Below, piece by piece: positions 8,123 through 14,666 of a stretch of 38,274 nucleotides of DNA. Under the pieces are notes generated by a model, which did not search any database, had not been told where the DNA came from, and saw only the letters and a program-made list of their open reading frames with translations. Position numbers and translations under genes: made by a program. How positions within the stretch are numbered: position 1 is the first letter of the stretch; each line of letters begins with the position of its first letter. This DNA is from a virus: positions 1 through 38,274 of IMG/VR virus record IMGVR_UViG_3300028559_002714; one strand, 5' to 3'.

Positions 8123-8470
8123 ATGAACAACAATCCAACGCTGTGGTTTAGCTATAAAACCAAGACGCTTTCAAGTAAAAACAAACTTGAAAAGGACATT
8201 TTAGTCGCAGTTGATGAATTACTCAATAGACGGCTATATACAAAAGACGAGCTTGCTAGTGCCTTTTTAGACTTTCAACAAAAAGTATTCGATTTGCAGG
8301 CGAAGCATACACGATGCAAGCCATTGACTATTCATTACAACATGCCCGATAAGCATCGTACTGATGCATGTGTGTATGAATCCGATTTGTTTACAGTTCA
8401 TTTTTATTTAGTGCGCAATATCAAAGATGAACAACAACTTACTGAAGCTTTACGAAAACAAGCCCTTTAA
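8123..8470 (+). CDS. Hypothetical protein upstream of the DGR, 115 aa
   Basis: Not recognised. It lies between the structured element and the first DGR target gene on the same strand. A helical N-terminal half (KLEKDILVAVDELLNRR) is followed by a part with predicted beta strands (LTIHYNMPD, LFTVHFYLVR). It does not look like the four-helix Avd accessory protein of known DGRs: the Avd pattern is absent. It may still be cotranscribed with the DGR. Confidence 0.65.
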   Translation: MNNNPTLWFSYKTKTLSSKNKLEKDILVAVDELLNRRLYTKDELASAFLDFQQKVFDLQAKHTRCKPLTIHYNMPDKHRTDACVYESDLFTVHFYLVRNIKDEQQLTEALRKQAL

Positions 8471-8498
8471 TCTTCATTTAATTAATAATTAAAACCTC

Positions 8499-8517
8499 CC
8501 AGTGTATAGGTAACTGG
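8499..8517 (+). promoter_or_regulatory. Small leader hairpin before DGR target 1
   Basis: CCAGT (8499-8503) pairs with ACTGG (8513-8517), just upstream of the ATG at 8525. The 54-bp gap also contains an AT-rich palindromic stretch. It may affect translation start of the first target gene. Weak evidence from pairing only. Confidence 0.35.
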
Positions 8518-8524
8518 TAACAAA

Positions 8525-8989
8525 ATGAGCGAAACAGTTCAAATCAAAAAAGAAGATGCACTAAAAGCATTACAGCAAGCTCCGAAGGAGTTGCAACCAT
8601 TATTCACAACCCTTTTTGGTGGGTTAAAACCGCTCAAGATTACGGAGCGAATCCAAACCTTTGAGGATGTAGAAGCCATCACTGGCAAGAAACTCACACA
8701 ACAGGATGGAGAGACCACAGACGAGTTTGCCTATCGCCAAGCCAAGCTAATTGCTGAAGCATACAATGAAGGTGAGCAACTAGACCCAATGAATACTAAT
8801 CAAACTAAGTATTTCCCTTGGTTCAAGATTAATCCATCAGTATCGGGTGTCGGGCTTTCGTACAGCGGTTACGCTTACTGGTACTCGTTTTCGCATATCG
8901 GCGTTCGCCTTTGCTTCAGCACGAGTGCGAACGCAATTGATGCAGGTAAAAAATTCACTACAATTTATTCAAATTTTTTAATCAAATAA
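8525..8989 (+). CDS. DGR variable (target) protein 1
   Basis: A 154-aa protein whose C-terminal part contains a DGR variable repeat (8844-8915, residues about 107-130). The N-terminal region includes KITERIQTFEDVEAITG, and the fold before the VR carries TKYFPWFKI, shared in pattern with target 2 (WKYTPWFKV). The VR codes for SGVGLSYSGYAYWYSF and continues to HIGVRLCF. Diversified residues replace the Asn/Asp/Tyr-rich TR version, and the constant ends GVGLSY and RLCF frame them. It has no signal peptide or membrane segment and no tail-fibre-like sequence. It probably binds a ligand through the variable surface. Target 2 starts 8 bp after its stop. Confidence 0.9.
   Translation: MSETVQIKKEDALKALQQAPKELQPLFTTLFGGLKPLKITERIQTFEDVEAITGKKLTQQDGETTDEFAYRQAKLIAEAYNEGEQLDPMNTNQTKYFPWFKINPSVSGVGLSYSGYAYWYSFSHIGVRLCFSTSANAIDAGKKFTTIYSNFLIK
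8844..8915 (+). repeat. DGR variable repeat VR1
   Basis: It aligns without gaps to TR 9416-9487 over 72 bp with 15 differences, and all 15 fall at adenines of the TR (22 adenines in total). The changes are A to G, T or C. This is the hallmark of adenine-specific mutagenic retrohoming. Confidence 0.95.
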
Positions 8990-8997
8990 TCCATATC

Positions 8998-9378
8998 ATG
9001 GCAAAAGTAAAAACATGGCAAGAAGCCTTTAAAAATCAAAAATTAGACCCTAATGTAATGCCTGACGTATCAATGCTACCAAAGGAAATGCAGAAGCCAC
9101 AAATAGCCCTATATAAATTGCATGTGGTTAGCAAAGAACTCAATGGCGACTGGACACCCGACTATACTGACCACAATCAATGGAAATATACGCCTTGGTT
9201 TAAAGTAGTAGCAACTAAGGATAAACCTTCGGGTGTCGGGCTTTCGTACTACGATTGCGACAGCCGGGGCACGGGTACGGATATCGGCTTTCGCCTTTGC
9301 TTTAAAGACGAAGACACGGCTCAATACGCAGGCGAGACCTTTTTAGAATTGTGGGAGGATTTGTTTTTAAATAGATAA
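8998..9378 (+). CDS. DGR variable (target) protein 2
   Basis: A 126-aa paralogue-like second target in tandem with target 1. The N-terminal part (WTPDYTDHNQWKYTPWF) resembles small DGR targets I recall from Bacteroidetes. The VR (9225-9301, residues about 77-102) codes SGVGLSYYDCDSRGTG and then TDIGFRLCF. The tail after the VR (EDTAQYAGETFLELWEDLF) matches the same position in target 1 (ANAIDAGKKFTTIYSNFL). No signal peptide or membrane anchor is visible. The TR follows 32 bp after the stop. Two targets served by one TR imply parallel diversification of two related binding proteins. Confidence 0.9.
   Translation: MAKVKTWQEAFKNQKLDPNVMPDVSMLPKEMQKPQIALYKLHVVSKELNGDWTPDYTDHNQWKYTPWFKVVATKDKPSGVGLSYYDCDSRGTGTDIGFRLCFKDEDTAQYAGETFLELWEDLFLNR
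9225..9301 (+). repeat. DGR variable repeat VR2
   Basis: It aligns without gaps to TR 9411-9487 (77 bp) with 16 differences: 13 at TR adenines and 3 elsewhere (TR 9447 T to C, 9451 T to C, 9475 G to T). Many A positions became G, turning Asn codons into Gly or Ser. The few non-A changes may be ordinary mutation or an older template version. Confidence 0.93.
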
Positions 9379-9410
9379 TCCCATGAAGGTTGTGTATTGC
9401 ATTGTTGCTG

Positions 9411-9487
9411 ACCTTCAGGTGTCAGGCTTTCGTACAACGATTACGATAACTGGAACACGAATACGAATATCAGCGTTCACCTATGCT
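9411..9487 (+). repeat. DGR template repeat (TR)
   Basis: Non-coding template between target 2 and the reverse transcriptase. In the VR frame it reads YNDYDNWNTNTN with AAC/AAT codons at the diversified sites, as is usual for DGR templates. A 7-bp inverted repeat (TGAAGGT 9384-9390, ACCTTCA 9411-9417) marks its 5' edge. The spacer to the RT contains hairpins at 9508-9522 (TTGCCA/TGGCAA) and 9543-9571 (GCTCT/AGAGC, enclosing GCGAAAGC). These probably fold the TR RNA for cDNA priming. Confidence 0.93.
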
Positions 9488-9594
9488 GACCTAAAGCAAT
9501 ACAGACCTTGCCAACATGGCAAAAAATGACATCATCATGAAGGCTCTTTGGTAGCGAAAGCGAACGAGAGCTTGCAAAAGCAAAGGAAAAAAGA

Positions 9595-10563
9595 ATGAAA
9601 AGAATAAGCAATTTATACCAAAAGATAATTTCGATTGAGAACCTCGCCCTCGCCCATCAGAGAGCGAGCAAGGGTAAGCGTGACCAATATGGCGTGAAGT
9701 TATTCTGCCAAAATAAGGAAGCGAACCTTTTAAAGCTTCATCAGTTACTGGCTGATAAAGCATTCAAAACATCTGCATATACTACTTTTAAAGTGTATGA
9801 ACCAAAGGAGCGTGATGTGTTTCGCTTACCGTATTATCCTGATAGAATTGTACATCATGCTATCATGAATATATTTGAGCCTATTTTCGTTAAATGCTTC
9901 ACGACTGACACTTATAGCTGTATCAAAGGACGAGGCATACACAAGGCTGTGAGCAAGGTTAAATTGGCATTGAAAGATGAAGCCAATACAACCTATTGCC
10001 TGAAGCTTGATATTAAGAAGTTCTATCCGAACATTGACCACGATGTATTAAAGTCATTGCTTCGCCGAAAATTCAAAGACAAGGACTTGCTTTGGCTATT
10101 GGATGAGATAATTGATAGTGCTGAAGGAGTTCCAATTGGAAACTATCTCAGTCAATATTTTGCCAACTTCTATTTGACATACTTTGACCACTGGATAAAG
10201 GAGTTTCAATATGTAAAATACTACTTCCGATATGCGGACGACATCGTAATACTAAGTAGCGATAAGAAGCACTTGCACATGATTTTATCTGTAATTAAGC
10301 GGTACTTAAATGATAATTTAAAACTTACAGTAAAAGAAAACTATCAGGTGTTTCCTGTGCAAGCTCGTGGTATTGATTTTGTTGGATATGTATTCTATCA
10401 CACGCATATCATGCTACGCAAACGCATCAAACAAAACTTTGCTCGTATGCTCAAGCGCAACCCAAACCAAGCATCCATTACTAGTTACTGGGGATGGGCA
10501 AAGCATTGTAATTCAAATCACCTAATTAAAAAATTACTATATGAAAAAGTTTGCACAATTTAA
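9595..10563 (+). CDS. DGR reverse transcriptase
   Basis: A 322-aa reverse transcriptase. The palm domain carries LDIKKFYPNIDH (first catalytic Asp), the PIGNYLSQ motif at 180-187 that is typical of DGR/retron-type enzymes, and the catalytic FRYADD box at 211-216. A thumb-like C-terminus (SYWGWAKHCNS) follows. There is no maturase or endonuclease domain, which separates it from group II intron enzymes. With the TR just upstream and two VRs, it is the error-prone enzyme that copies TR RNA and misincorporates at adenines. No Avd gene is recognisable nearby. Its end overlaps the next start by 23 bp. Confidence 0.95.
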   Translation: MKRISNLYQKIISIENLALAHQRASKGKRDQYGVKLFCQNKEANLLKLHQLLADKAFKTSAYTTFKVYEPKERDVFRLPYYPDRIVHHAIMNIFEPIFVKCFTTDTYSCIKGRGIHKAVSKVKLALKDEANTTYCLKLDIKKFYPNIDHDVLKSLLRRKFKDKDLLWLLDEIIDSAEGVPIGNYLSQYFANFYLTYFDHWIKEFQYVKYYFRYADDIVILSSDKKHLHMILSVIKRYLNDNLKLTVKENYQVFPVQARGIDFVGYVFYHTHIMLRKRIKQNFARMLKRNPNQASITSYWGWAKHCNSNHLIKKLLYEKVCTI

Positions 10564-10846
10564 TATCCAAACCGAAAACAAAGCCTTTGAAGGCGACCGA
10601 ATTAAAATAGACAGAGTATTCAACAAACTCATAGTTGTGGAAGCCTTTGATATAAGAGAGTCGAAATTTAAGGACAAAGGAAATGGCAACTACCTTCTCA
10701 TGCAAGTTCATGTCGATAATACCAAACGTGTAGTTTGGACTGGCTCTGCCAACTTGATGGACATGATTAAAAAAGTACCTCAATCAGACTTTCCATTCGA
10801 AACAACCATTATAAAAAACAATAACGACCGATACGAATTTACTTAA
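10541..10846 (+). CDS. Small conserved-looking protein coupled to the DGR RT, 101 aa
   Basis: It starts inside the last codons of the RT and so is likely translationally coupled to it. The sequence alternates short beta-like strands (FNIQTEN, RIKIDRVFNKLIVVEAFDI, NYLLMQVHVDN, RVVWTGSANLM) and ends FPFETTII, compatible with an OB-like fold that could bind nucleic acid. I recall similar proteins after RT genes in Bacteroidetes DGRs, but cannot verify this here. It is a candidate accessory factor in a DGR that lacks Avd. Function not shown. Confidence 0.75.
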   Translation: MKKFAQFNIQTENKAFEGDRIKIDRVFNKLIVVEAFDIRESKFKDKGNGNYLLMQVHVDNTKRVVWTGSANLMDMIKKVPQSDFPFETTIIKNNNDRYEFT

Positions 10847-10859
10847 TAAAACAAACAAA

Positions 10860-11180
10860 ATGCAACGAAAAAAGAAAATATACATCGCAGGTAAAGTGAC
10901 TGGATGTAAGTATACAGAACTCACTTTTAAATTTGGAGAAGCCGAACAACTTTGGAAAAGTAAAGGCTATGAACCTATTGTACCCATCAATTTGATTGAT
11001 CAGGATACACCTTGGAACGATGCTATGAAAGTATGTTTTGAGCAAATAGCAAACTGCGATGCAGTCTATATGCTTAATGACTGGCAAGACAGTACAGGCG
11101 CAAAGCTTGAACATACAAAAGCATTAGAACTAGGAATTGAAGTTATCTATCAACCTGCAAAAAAAATGAGCAATGAGTAA
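10860..11180 (+). CDS. DUF4406 protein (nucleoside deoxyribosyltransferase-like)
   Basis: A 106-aa Rossmann-like protein with the DUF4406 pattern: N-terminal IYIAGKVTG, a central WNDAMKVCFEQIANCDAVYMLNDW in parts, then STGAKLEHTKALELGIEV. The family is related to nucleoside 2-deoxyribosyltransferases and is frequent in phages; a role in nucleotide metabolism is possible but unproven. The Asn/Asp and Glu of DWQDSTGAKLE are at the expected active-site position. It overlaps the next gene by 8 bp. Confidence 0.8.
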   Translation: MQRKKKIYIAGKVTGCKYTELTFKFGEAEQLWKSKGYEPIVPINLIDQDTPWNDAMKVCFEQIANCDAVYMLNDWQDSTGAKLEHTKALELGIEVIYQPAKKMSNE

Positions 11181-11802
11181 GGCAATAGGCATTAAAGCCT
11201 TTTTAGACAAAACTTTCGATGTATTCGAATTTGATGGTATATGGAAAGCCCATTTGGGTAAGCCTGAGAAAACATTTCAGATGTTGGTTTACGGACATTC
11301 AGGCAATGGTAAAACAGATTATGCCATTAAGTTTGCAAAGTACCTTGCAGGGTTCAGCATTCGAGTATTGTATAATTCCTACGAAGAAGGAATATGCAGA
11401 ACCTTGCAAGAGGCTATTCAGCGCAACGACCTTTTGAGCGTAGACGGCAAAGTTATCTTTACAAACAAAGAATCATTAAATGAAATGATTACACGGTTGA
11501 AAAAGAAAGGAAGCCCTCAAGTTGTTATCATAGATAGTCGCGATTATATGAACATGACCACTGAGCAATACAAGACATTGGTCAAATTGTTTCCACGCAA
11601 AGCATTTATTACACTATGTTGGGAAAGTGCAGGAAAGCCAAAGAGCCAGTACGCAAAGGATATTGAATACATGTGTGATATCAAAGTACAAGTGCGCAAT
11701 TTTAAAGCCTACCCACGTTGCCGATTTGGAGGCAATGAAACCTTTGTGATATGGAATAAGCAAGCCAAAATGGGTGAACAAATACAATTATTAGAACACT
11801 GA
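11173..11802 (+). CDS. RecA-like P-loop ATPase
   Basis: A 209-aa ATPase with Walker A GHSGNGKT (41-48) and a Walker B-like strand VVIIDS (Asp121). The order matches RecA/DnaB-type folds, and similar single-domain phage proteins are often labelled AAA_24 or RadA-like. In an early operon it may help replication or recombination of phage DNA. No helicase, zinc-finger or protease domain is visible. A short gene follows after about 37 bp. Confidence 0.8.
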   Translation: MSKAIGIKAFLDKTFDVFEFDGIWKAHLGKPEKTFQMLVYGHSGNGKTDYAIKFAKYLAGFSIRVLYNSYEEGICRTLQEAIQRNDLLSVDGKVIFTNKESLNEMITRLKKKGSPQVVIIDSRDYMNMTTEQYKTLVKLFPRKAFITLCWESAGKPKSQYAKDIEYMCDIKVQVRNFKAYPRCRFGGNETFVIWNKQAKMGEQIQLLEH

Positions 11803-11839
11803 TTTAACAGATTCACTAGATAAACACAGATTAATAATT

Positions 11840-12001
11840 ATGAAAAGAGTAAACATTCTTTGGTTTTTTTGGCTCAAAAACGGTAGTTGGACATTGATAC
11901 CAACTTTAAAAATAGATCGATACGAAATAGCATTTAGATTTTTAAAAATTAAAATAGCTTATCAATATTATGATATTGACGACAGCGAACATTCTTTTTA
12001 G
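11840..12001 (+). CDS. Small hypothetical protein, 53 aa
   Basis: A short frame starting at ATG 11840 and ending TAG 11999-12001, one base before the next start. The product is basic and aromatic, beginning MKRVNILWFFWLKNG and ending in an acidic DIDDSEHSF tail. The first 20 residues are rather hydrophobic but do not form a convincing membrane helix. It is supported by its tight fit between its neighbours. Function unknown. Confidence 0.5.
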   Translation: MKRVNILWFFWLKNGSWTLIPTLKIDRYEIAFRFLKIKIAYQYYDIDDSEHSF

Positions 12002-12002
12002 T

Positions 12003-12077
12003 ATGAAACATTTTATACTCACATCTCCAAACTTTCAAGGACAAATAAGTTACAAATACTCAGAGGATGGGTATTAG
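12003..12077 (+). pseudogene. 5' part of amber-split phage gene
   Basis: Frame from ATG 12003 to TAG 12075-12077 (24 codons, starting MKHFILTSPNFQGQISYKYS). It is in the same frame as the gene at 12102, with no intervening stop after the amber (codons between read IQFVYEAT). The pieces together match the usual start of this phage protein type as I recall it (short beta hairpin ending in an xxDGxL-like turn). The amber therefore looks like a nonsense mutation, or a readthrough site, in a gene spanning 12003-12431. Confidence 0.65.
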
Positions 12078-12101
12078 ATACAATTTGTATATGAAGCAAC
12101 C

Positions 12102-12431
12102 ATGAGTGACAAACAACGCGACTATTTATTGACTAAAATGCCTTTGACTATTGGAGGTTTCAGTGAATTTACTAGCAAGTCCACTACAGTGAAAATAGAA
12201 GAAGTTAAACAAGATTTATCCTTTGAAAGCTTTTGGAAAAAATACCCACACAAGCGCAATCCACAAAGATGCAAACCCCTTTGGGATAAAATGAGTGACA
12301 AAGCTAGATTAGTATGTTTACAAAGCATTGAACCATATAAACGATATGTTTTCAGACGTGGGATATCACACAAAGACCCTGAAGGTTATTTGAGAGGCAA
12401 AGAATACTTAAACGATTTTAATACCTTATAA
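12102..12431 (+). CDS. Hypothetical phage protein, amber-split C-terminal part, 109 aa
   Basis: Reads MSDKQRDYLLTKMPLTIGG, then a linker, then LSFESFWKKYPHKRNPQRC and a helical tail ending EYLNDFNTL. The SFxxFWxxYxxKxNxxRCxPLWxK region is a common module in phage proteins near replication genes. The natural start is probably ATG 12003, but an in-frame TAG at 12075 separates the parts. Translation could restart at 12102. The next gene starts 2 bp after the stop. Confidence 0.7.
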   Translation: MSDKQRDYLLTKMPLTIGGFSEFTSKSTTVKIEEVKQDLSFESFWKKYPHKRNPQRCKPLWDKMSDKARLVCLQSIEPYKRYVFRRGISHKDPEGYLRGKEYLNDFNTL

Positions 12432-12433
12432 CT

Positions 12434-12862
12434 ATGAATTTGATTACAAACAAACAATTGCAGTACTTAACATCATTAATGACTAAGCAACAAATGCTTG
12501 GCTATAGCTCCGAATTAGCCCTAAAGGTCAGTAACCAACGAGTATTTGAAATGCAGTCTCTTACATCGCTTGAAGCTAGCAATTTGATAAAACTATTGCA
12601 AAACTCCGATTCCAAAGCAGTACAATCAGATACTATGCGAAAAAAAATGATTAGTATGGCAAGAGAAATGGGTTGGGTACTTGTAAAAGATAATCCAACA
12701 AATGGCACTCCCATGTTAGAAGCCAATATGGAACGTATTAACAATTGGTGTAAGCAGTATGGATATTTGCATAAAACACTTAATCAGTATACCTTTGAGG
12801 AGCTTCCTAAGCTTGTAAGCCAGTTTGGGATATTACATGAAGAATTTTTAAACGAATTATAA
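12434..12862 (+). CDS. GemA-like (DUF1018) regulatory protein
   Basis: A 142-aa protein. The central and C-terminal parts (SDTMRKKMISMAREMGW, ERINNWCKQYG, FEELPKLVSQF) follow the DUF1018 pattern of Mu GemA: a short helix with a conserved RxK-xxx-A-xxxGW segment, then a winged-helix-like part ending in an EL-xL helix. GemA in Mu affects host gene expression and DNA supercoiling. It comes at the end of the early operon as in Mu. Similarity is moderate, so a different DNA-binding protein remains possible. Confidence 0.6.
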   Translation: MNLITNKQLQYLTSLMTKQQMLGYSSELALKVSNQRVFEMQSLTSLEASNLIKLLQNSDSKAVQSDTMRKKMISMAREMGWVLVKDNPTNGTPMLEANMERINNWCKQYGYLHKTLNQYTFEELPKLVSQFGILHEEFLNEL

Positions 12863-12865
12863 ACT

Positions 12866-13729
12866 ATGAAATTAATATTACTTTTTATTACCATAATTAC
12901 TGTACTGAATACAGCACAAGCGCAAATAACAGTTGGCTCTCTGATAAATACAATTGCGGACAATGCGTATGAAAAAAGTAATTCCACAAAAGGAGCATTA
13001 AAGAATGTACCTTTTACTTTAGATACATTTTCGTCTAAACACTTCACATTGGTCAAAAAAAGAATCAACCAAGAGTTTAGTAGTAAACTTAGTTCTAAAA
13101 GTTCAGAGGTTGTGAGTTTTCAACAACACCTATTAAATGTAGAAAATCAATTAGATAAATTGAATGATCAAATCAAAACTGTAGAAAGTGGGTTTGATGA
13201 TAAAAAAAGAAATAATGCTAGATATAAGTTTGATGGGGATATTCAGAGTAGTCTTACGCATTTAAAAAAGTTTCAAACTTATTATGACATAAAGCCTCTT
13301 GAGACAGAATATACTTGGTATATCGAAAGAAACGAAGCTATTTGGCAATCAAATATTTTAGCAATAGAAAAAAAGGATAGTATTAAAAAGGCTGAAAATG
13401 AAACTGCATTCGCTAATGAAATAGAATCACAACGAATTAAGGATTCAATAGAGACAGACAAATCTATGAGATATCAAATGTTTATTGATGAAGGCCTAAA
13501 ACTACTTAGAGAATTATACATAAAAAAGTATGGCACCAAATTAGGAACATTAATTGCTGATGGCAAAGTTGATATTGGCATGACAACAAAAATGTGCGAA
13601 GAAGCATTGGGTGAGCCAGACAGCATGAGTAAAACGTCCTTTAAAACAGGTGTAATAGAAACATGGGAATATGACAATGGCGTGAAGTTGATTTTTAAAA
13701 ACAACAAGCTAGTCAGTTTTAAAAAGTAA
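12866..13729 (+). CDS. Secreted BamE/SmpA-like protein (possible lysogenic cargo)
   Basis: A 287-aa protein with a clear Sec signal peptide (MKLILLFITIITVLNTAQAQ, likely cleavage after AQA). A long charged helical region follows (about 60-200). The C-terminal domain KVDIGMTTKMCEEALGEPD then ETWEYDNGVKLIFKNNKL resembles BamE/SmpA-type folds (GMTxxxVxxxxGxP). It is the only exported protein of the early operon. It is 3 bp after the GemA-like gene and directly before an internal copy of the transposon-end motif. This points to a cargo (moron) gene acting in the host periplasm. Its substrate is unknown. Confidence 0.75.
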   Translation: MKLILLFITIITVLNTAQAQITVGSLINTIADNAYEKSNSTKGALKNVPFTLDTFSSKHFTLVKKRINQEFSSKLSSKSSEVVSFQQHLLNVENQLDKLNDQIKTVESGFDDKKRNNARYKFDGDIQSSLTHLKKFQTYYDIKPLETEYTWYIERNEAIWQSNILAIEKKDSIKKAENETAFANEIESQRIKDSIETDKSMRYQMFIDEGLKLLRELYIKKYGTKLGTLIADGKVDIGMTTKMCEEALGEPDSMSKTSFKTGVIETWEYDNGVKLIFKNNKLVSFKK

Positions 13730-13733
13730 ATTT

Positions 13734-13750
13734 ATAAAACGAAAAGTATC
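13734..13750 (+). repeat. Internal copy of the transposon-end motif
   Basis: ATAAAACGAAAAGTAT at 13734-13749 is a 16-bp exact match to the second left-end site (1650-1665), in the same orientation. It lies four bases after the stop of the secreted-protein gene and before the early terminator. No other internal copies were noticed. Confidence 0.7.
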
Positions 13751-13833
13751 TTTTTTTAAATATTTGAATTATGAATGATTATTAAAAGGCTTTTTTATTG
13801 CAACTCACATTCTATGTTCATATCGTTTTTATG

Positions 13834-13866
13834 AAACTACATACCAAGTATGTAGTTTTGTTTTTT
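13834..13866 (+). terminator. Intrinsic terminator of the early operon
   Basis: A perfect 11-bp stem AAACTACATAC / GTATGTAGTTT (13834-13844, 13848-13858) with 3-nt loop CAA is followed by a T-rich tract (TGTTTTTT). It lies after the last early gene and stops rightward transcription. It also argues against an upstream start for the next gene. Confidence 0.85.
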
Positions 13867-13878
13867 ATAGACAACTCA

Positions 13879-14103
13879 ATGGCTCGCAATCCACTACGAA
13901 AACATCAACGTAATAGAGATATAAAGGCGTATTTCCAAGCACTCAAAGAAAAGAATAAAGTGGAAAAGAAATATCGTACTGATTACCTCGTGGAACAAAC
14001 TGCCAAAAAATTTTATTTAGAGTCGCGTACCATTTATGCCATACTAAGGCAGGAGGAGCCAGTCGAAGACCCAAACCAATTACAGCTATTTGCTAAGGTA
14101 TAG
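13879..14103 (+). CDS. Small HTH-like phage protein, 74 aa
   Basis: Start chosen at ATG 13879 (MARNPLRKHQRNRDIK), because the frame further upstream runs through the terminator hairpin. The product is basic and helical. LVEQTAKKFYLESRTIYAILRQ looks like a helix-turn-helix, as in small DNA-binding proteins found at this place in related Bacteroidetes phages. It may be a middle/late regulator (the job of Mor or C in Mu), but no sequence similarity to those is seen. Its end overlaps the convergent late gene by 11 bp. Confidence 0.7.
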   Translation: MARNPLRKHQRNRDIKAYFQALKEKNKVEKKYRTDYLVEQTAKKFYLESRTIYAILRQEEPVEDPNQLQLFAKV

Positions 14104-14659
14104 TATAGCCTCCAGTATTTGTAGAATTATGAGGAGGCACTGTATTGGGTATGACCTCTACATCAGGAAGTGGCACAATATTATTATACACCTGATTCGT
14201 TGTAGATTGCACATTATCGCGAAGTATAGTTTTATATTCAATAGCGTCTAAGATGTAGCCATCGTGGTTATGATCAAGAGTGCTTCCTACACGGTCTAAT
14301 TCATCGAAATACACCGTATTAAAGTCCTGCAGTACATTATGTACATCTTGTAATAGATCAAACCTTAAAAGAGTATCCTGTTGCGTAGGAAGGTTAGTGC
14401 CATCCACAGAAGCACTATCGGTAATAATGTGTTGAGCTATGTGGATTTTGATAGTACCATAGCCATGCTGTTCGGGACCTTTACCTATAGTAATCCATGA
14501 AGTAGGCAAAAATTCAATAAATACGGCTGGCATAGGTATTGTATATTCGTCTCGATACATATTTATTTGTTCATTCCATAAATCAATAAATGCGATAGGA
14601 GTAGAAGTAAGTTTTAACTTATCTTGAATGGCTATTAAAGCTTGTTTAAATACTAGCAT
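14093..14659 (-). CDS. Phage neck/tail protein, 188 aa
   Basis: Last gene of the leftward late block, after the Mu G-like gene. The N-terminal half (KLTSTPIAFIDLWNEQINMY, AVFIEFLPTSW) and the central HGYGTIKIHIAQHII strand are reminiscent of head-tail connector or tail-terminator proteins, which fits the size and gene order. The C-terminus is Asn/Pro/Thr rich. The specific family was not recognised. Confidence 0.65.
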   Translation of the reverse strand: MLVFKQALIAIQDKLKLTSTPIAFIDLWNEQINMYRDEYTIPMPAVFIEFLPTSWITIGKGPEQHGYGTIKIHIAQHIITDSASVDGTNLPTQQDTLLRFDLLQDVHNVLQDFNTVYFDELDRVGSTLDHNHDGYILDAIEYKTILRDNVQSTTNQVYNNIVPLPDVEVIPNTVPPHNSTNTGGYTIP

Positions 14660-14666
14660 AGTTTTA

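Noticed and set aside
9383-9529. Small frame (48 codons) running through the TR and spacer
   Set aside because: It is not in the VR frame, spans the template and its hairpins and has no protein-like pattern; the region is better explained as template RNA.
9595-10563. Reverse transcriptase as group II intron or retron enzyme
   Set aside because: It has no maturase or endonuclease domain and no intron or msr/msd-like structure was seen, whereas TR/VR pairs with adenine changes are clear.
12003-12431. Whole phage using TAG as a sense codon
   Set aside because: Several other genes, such as those ending at 2929, 12001, 17913 and 20842, use TAG as a normal stop.
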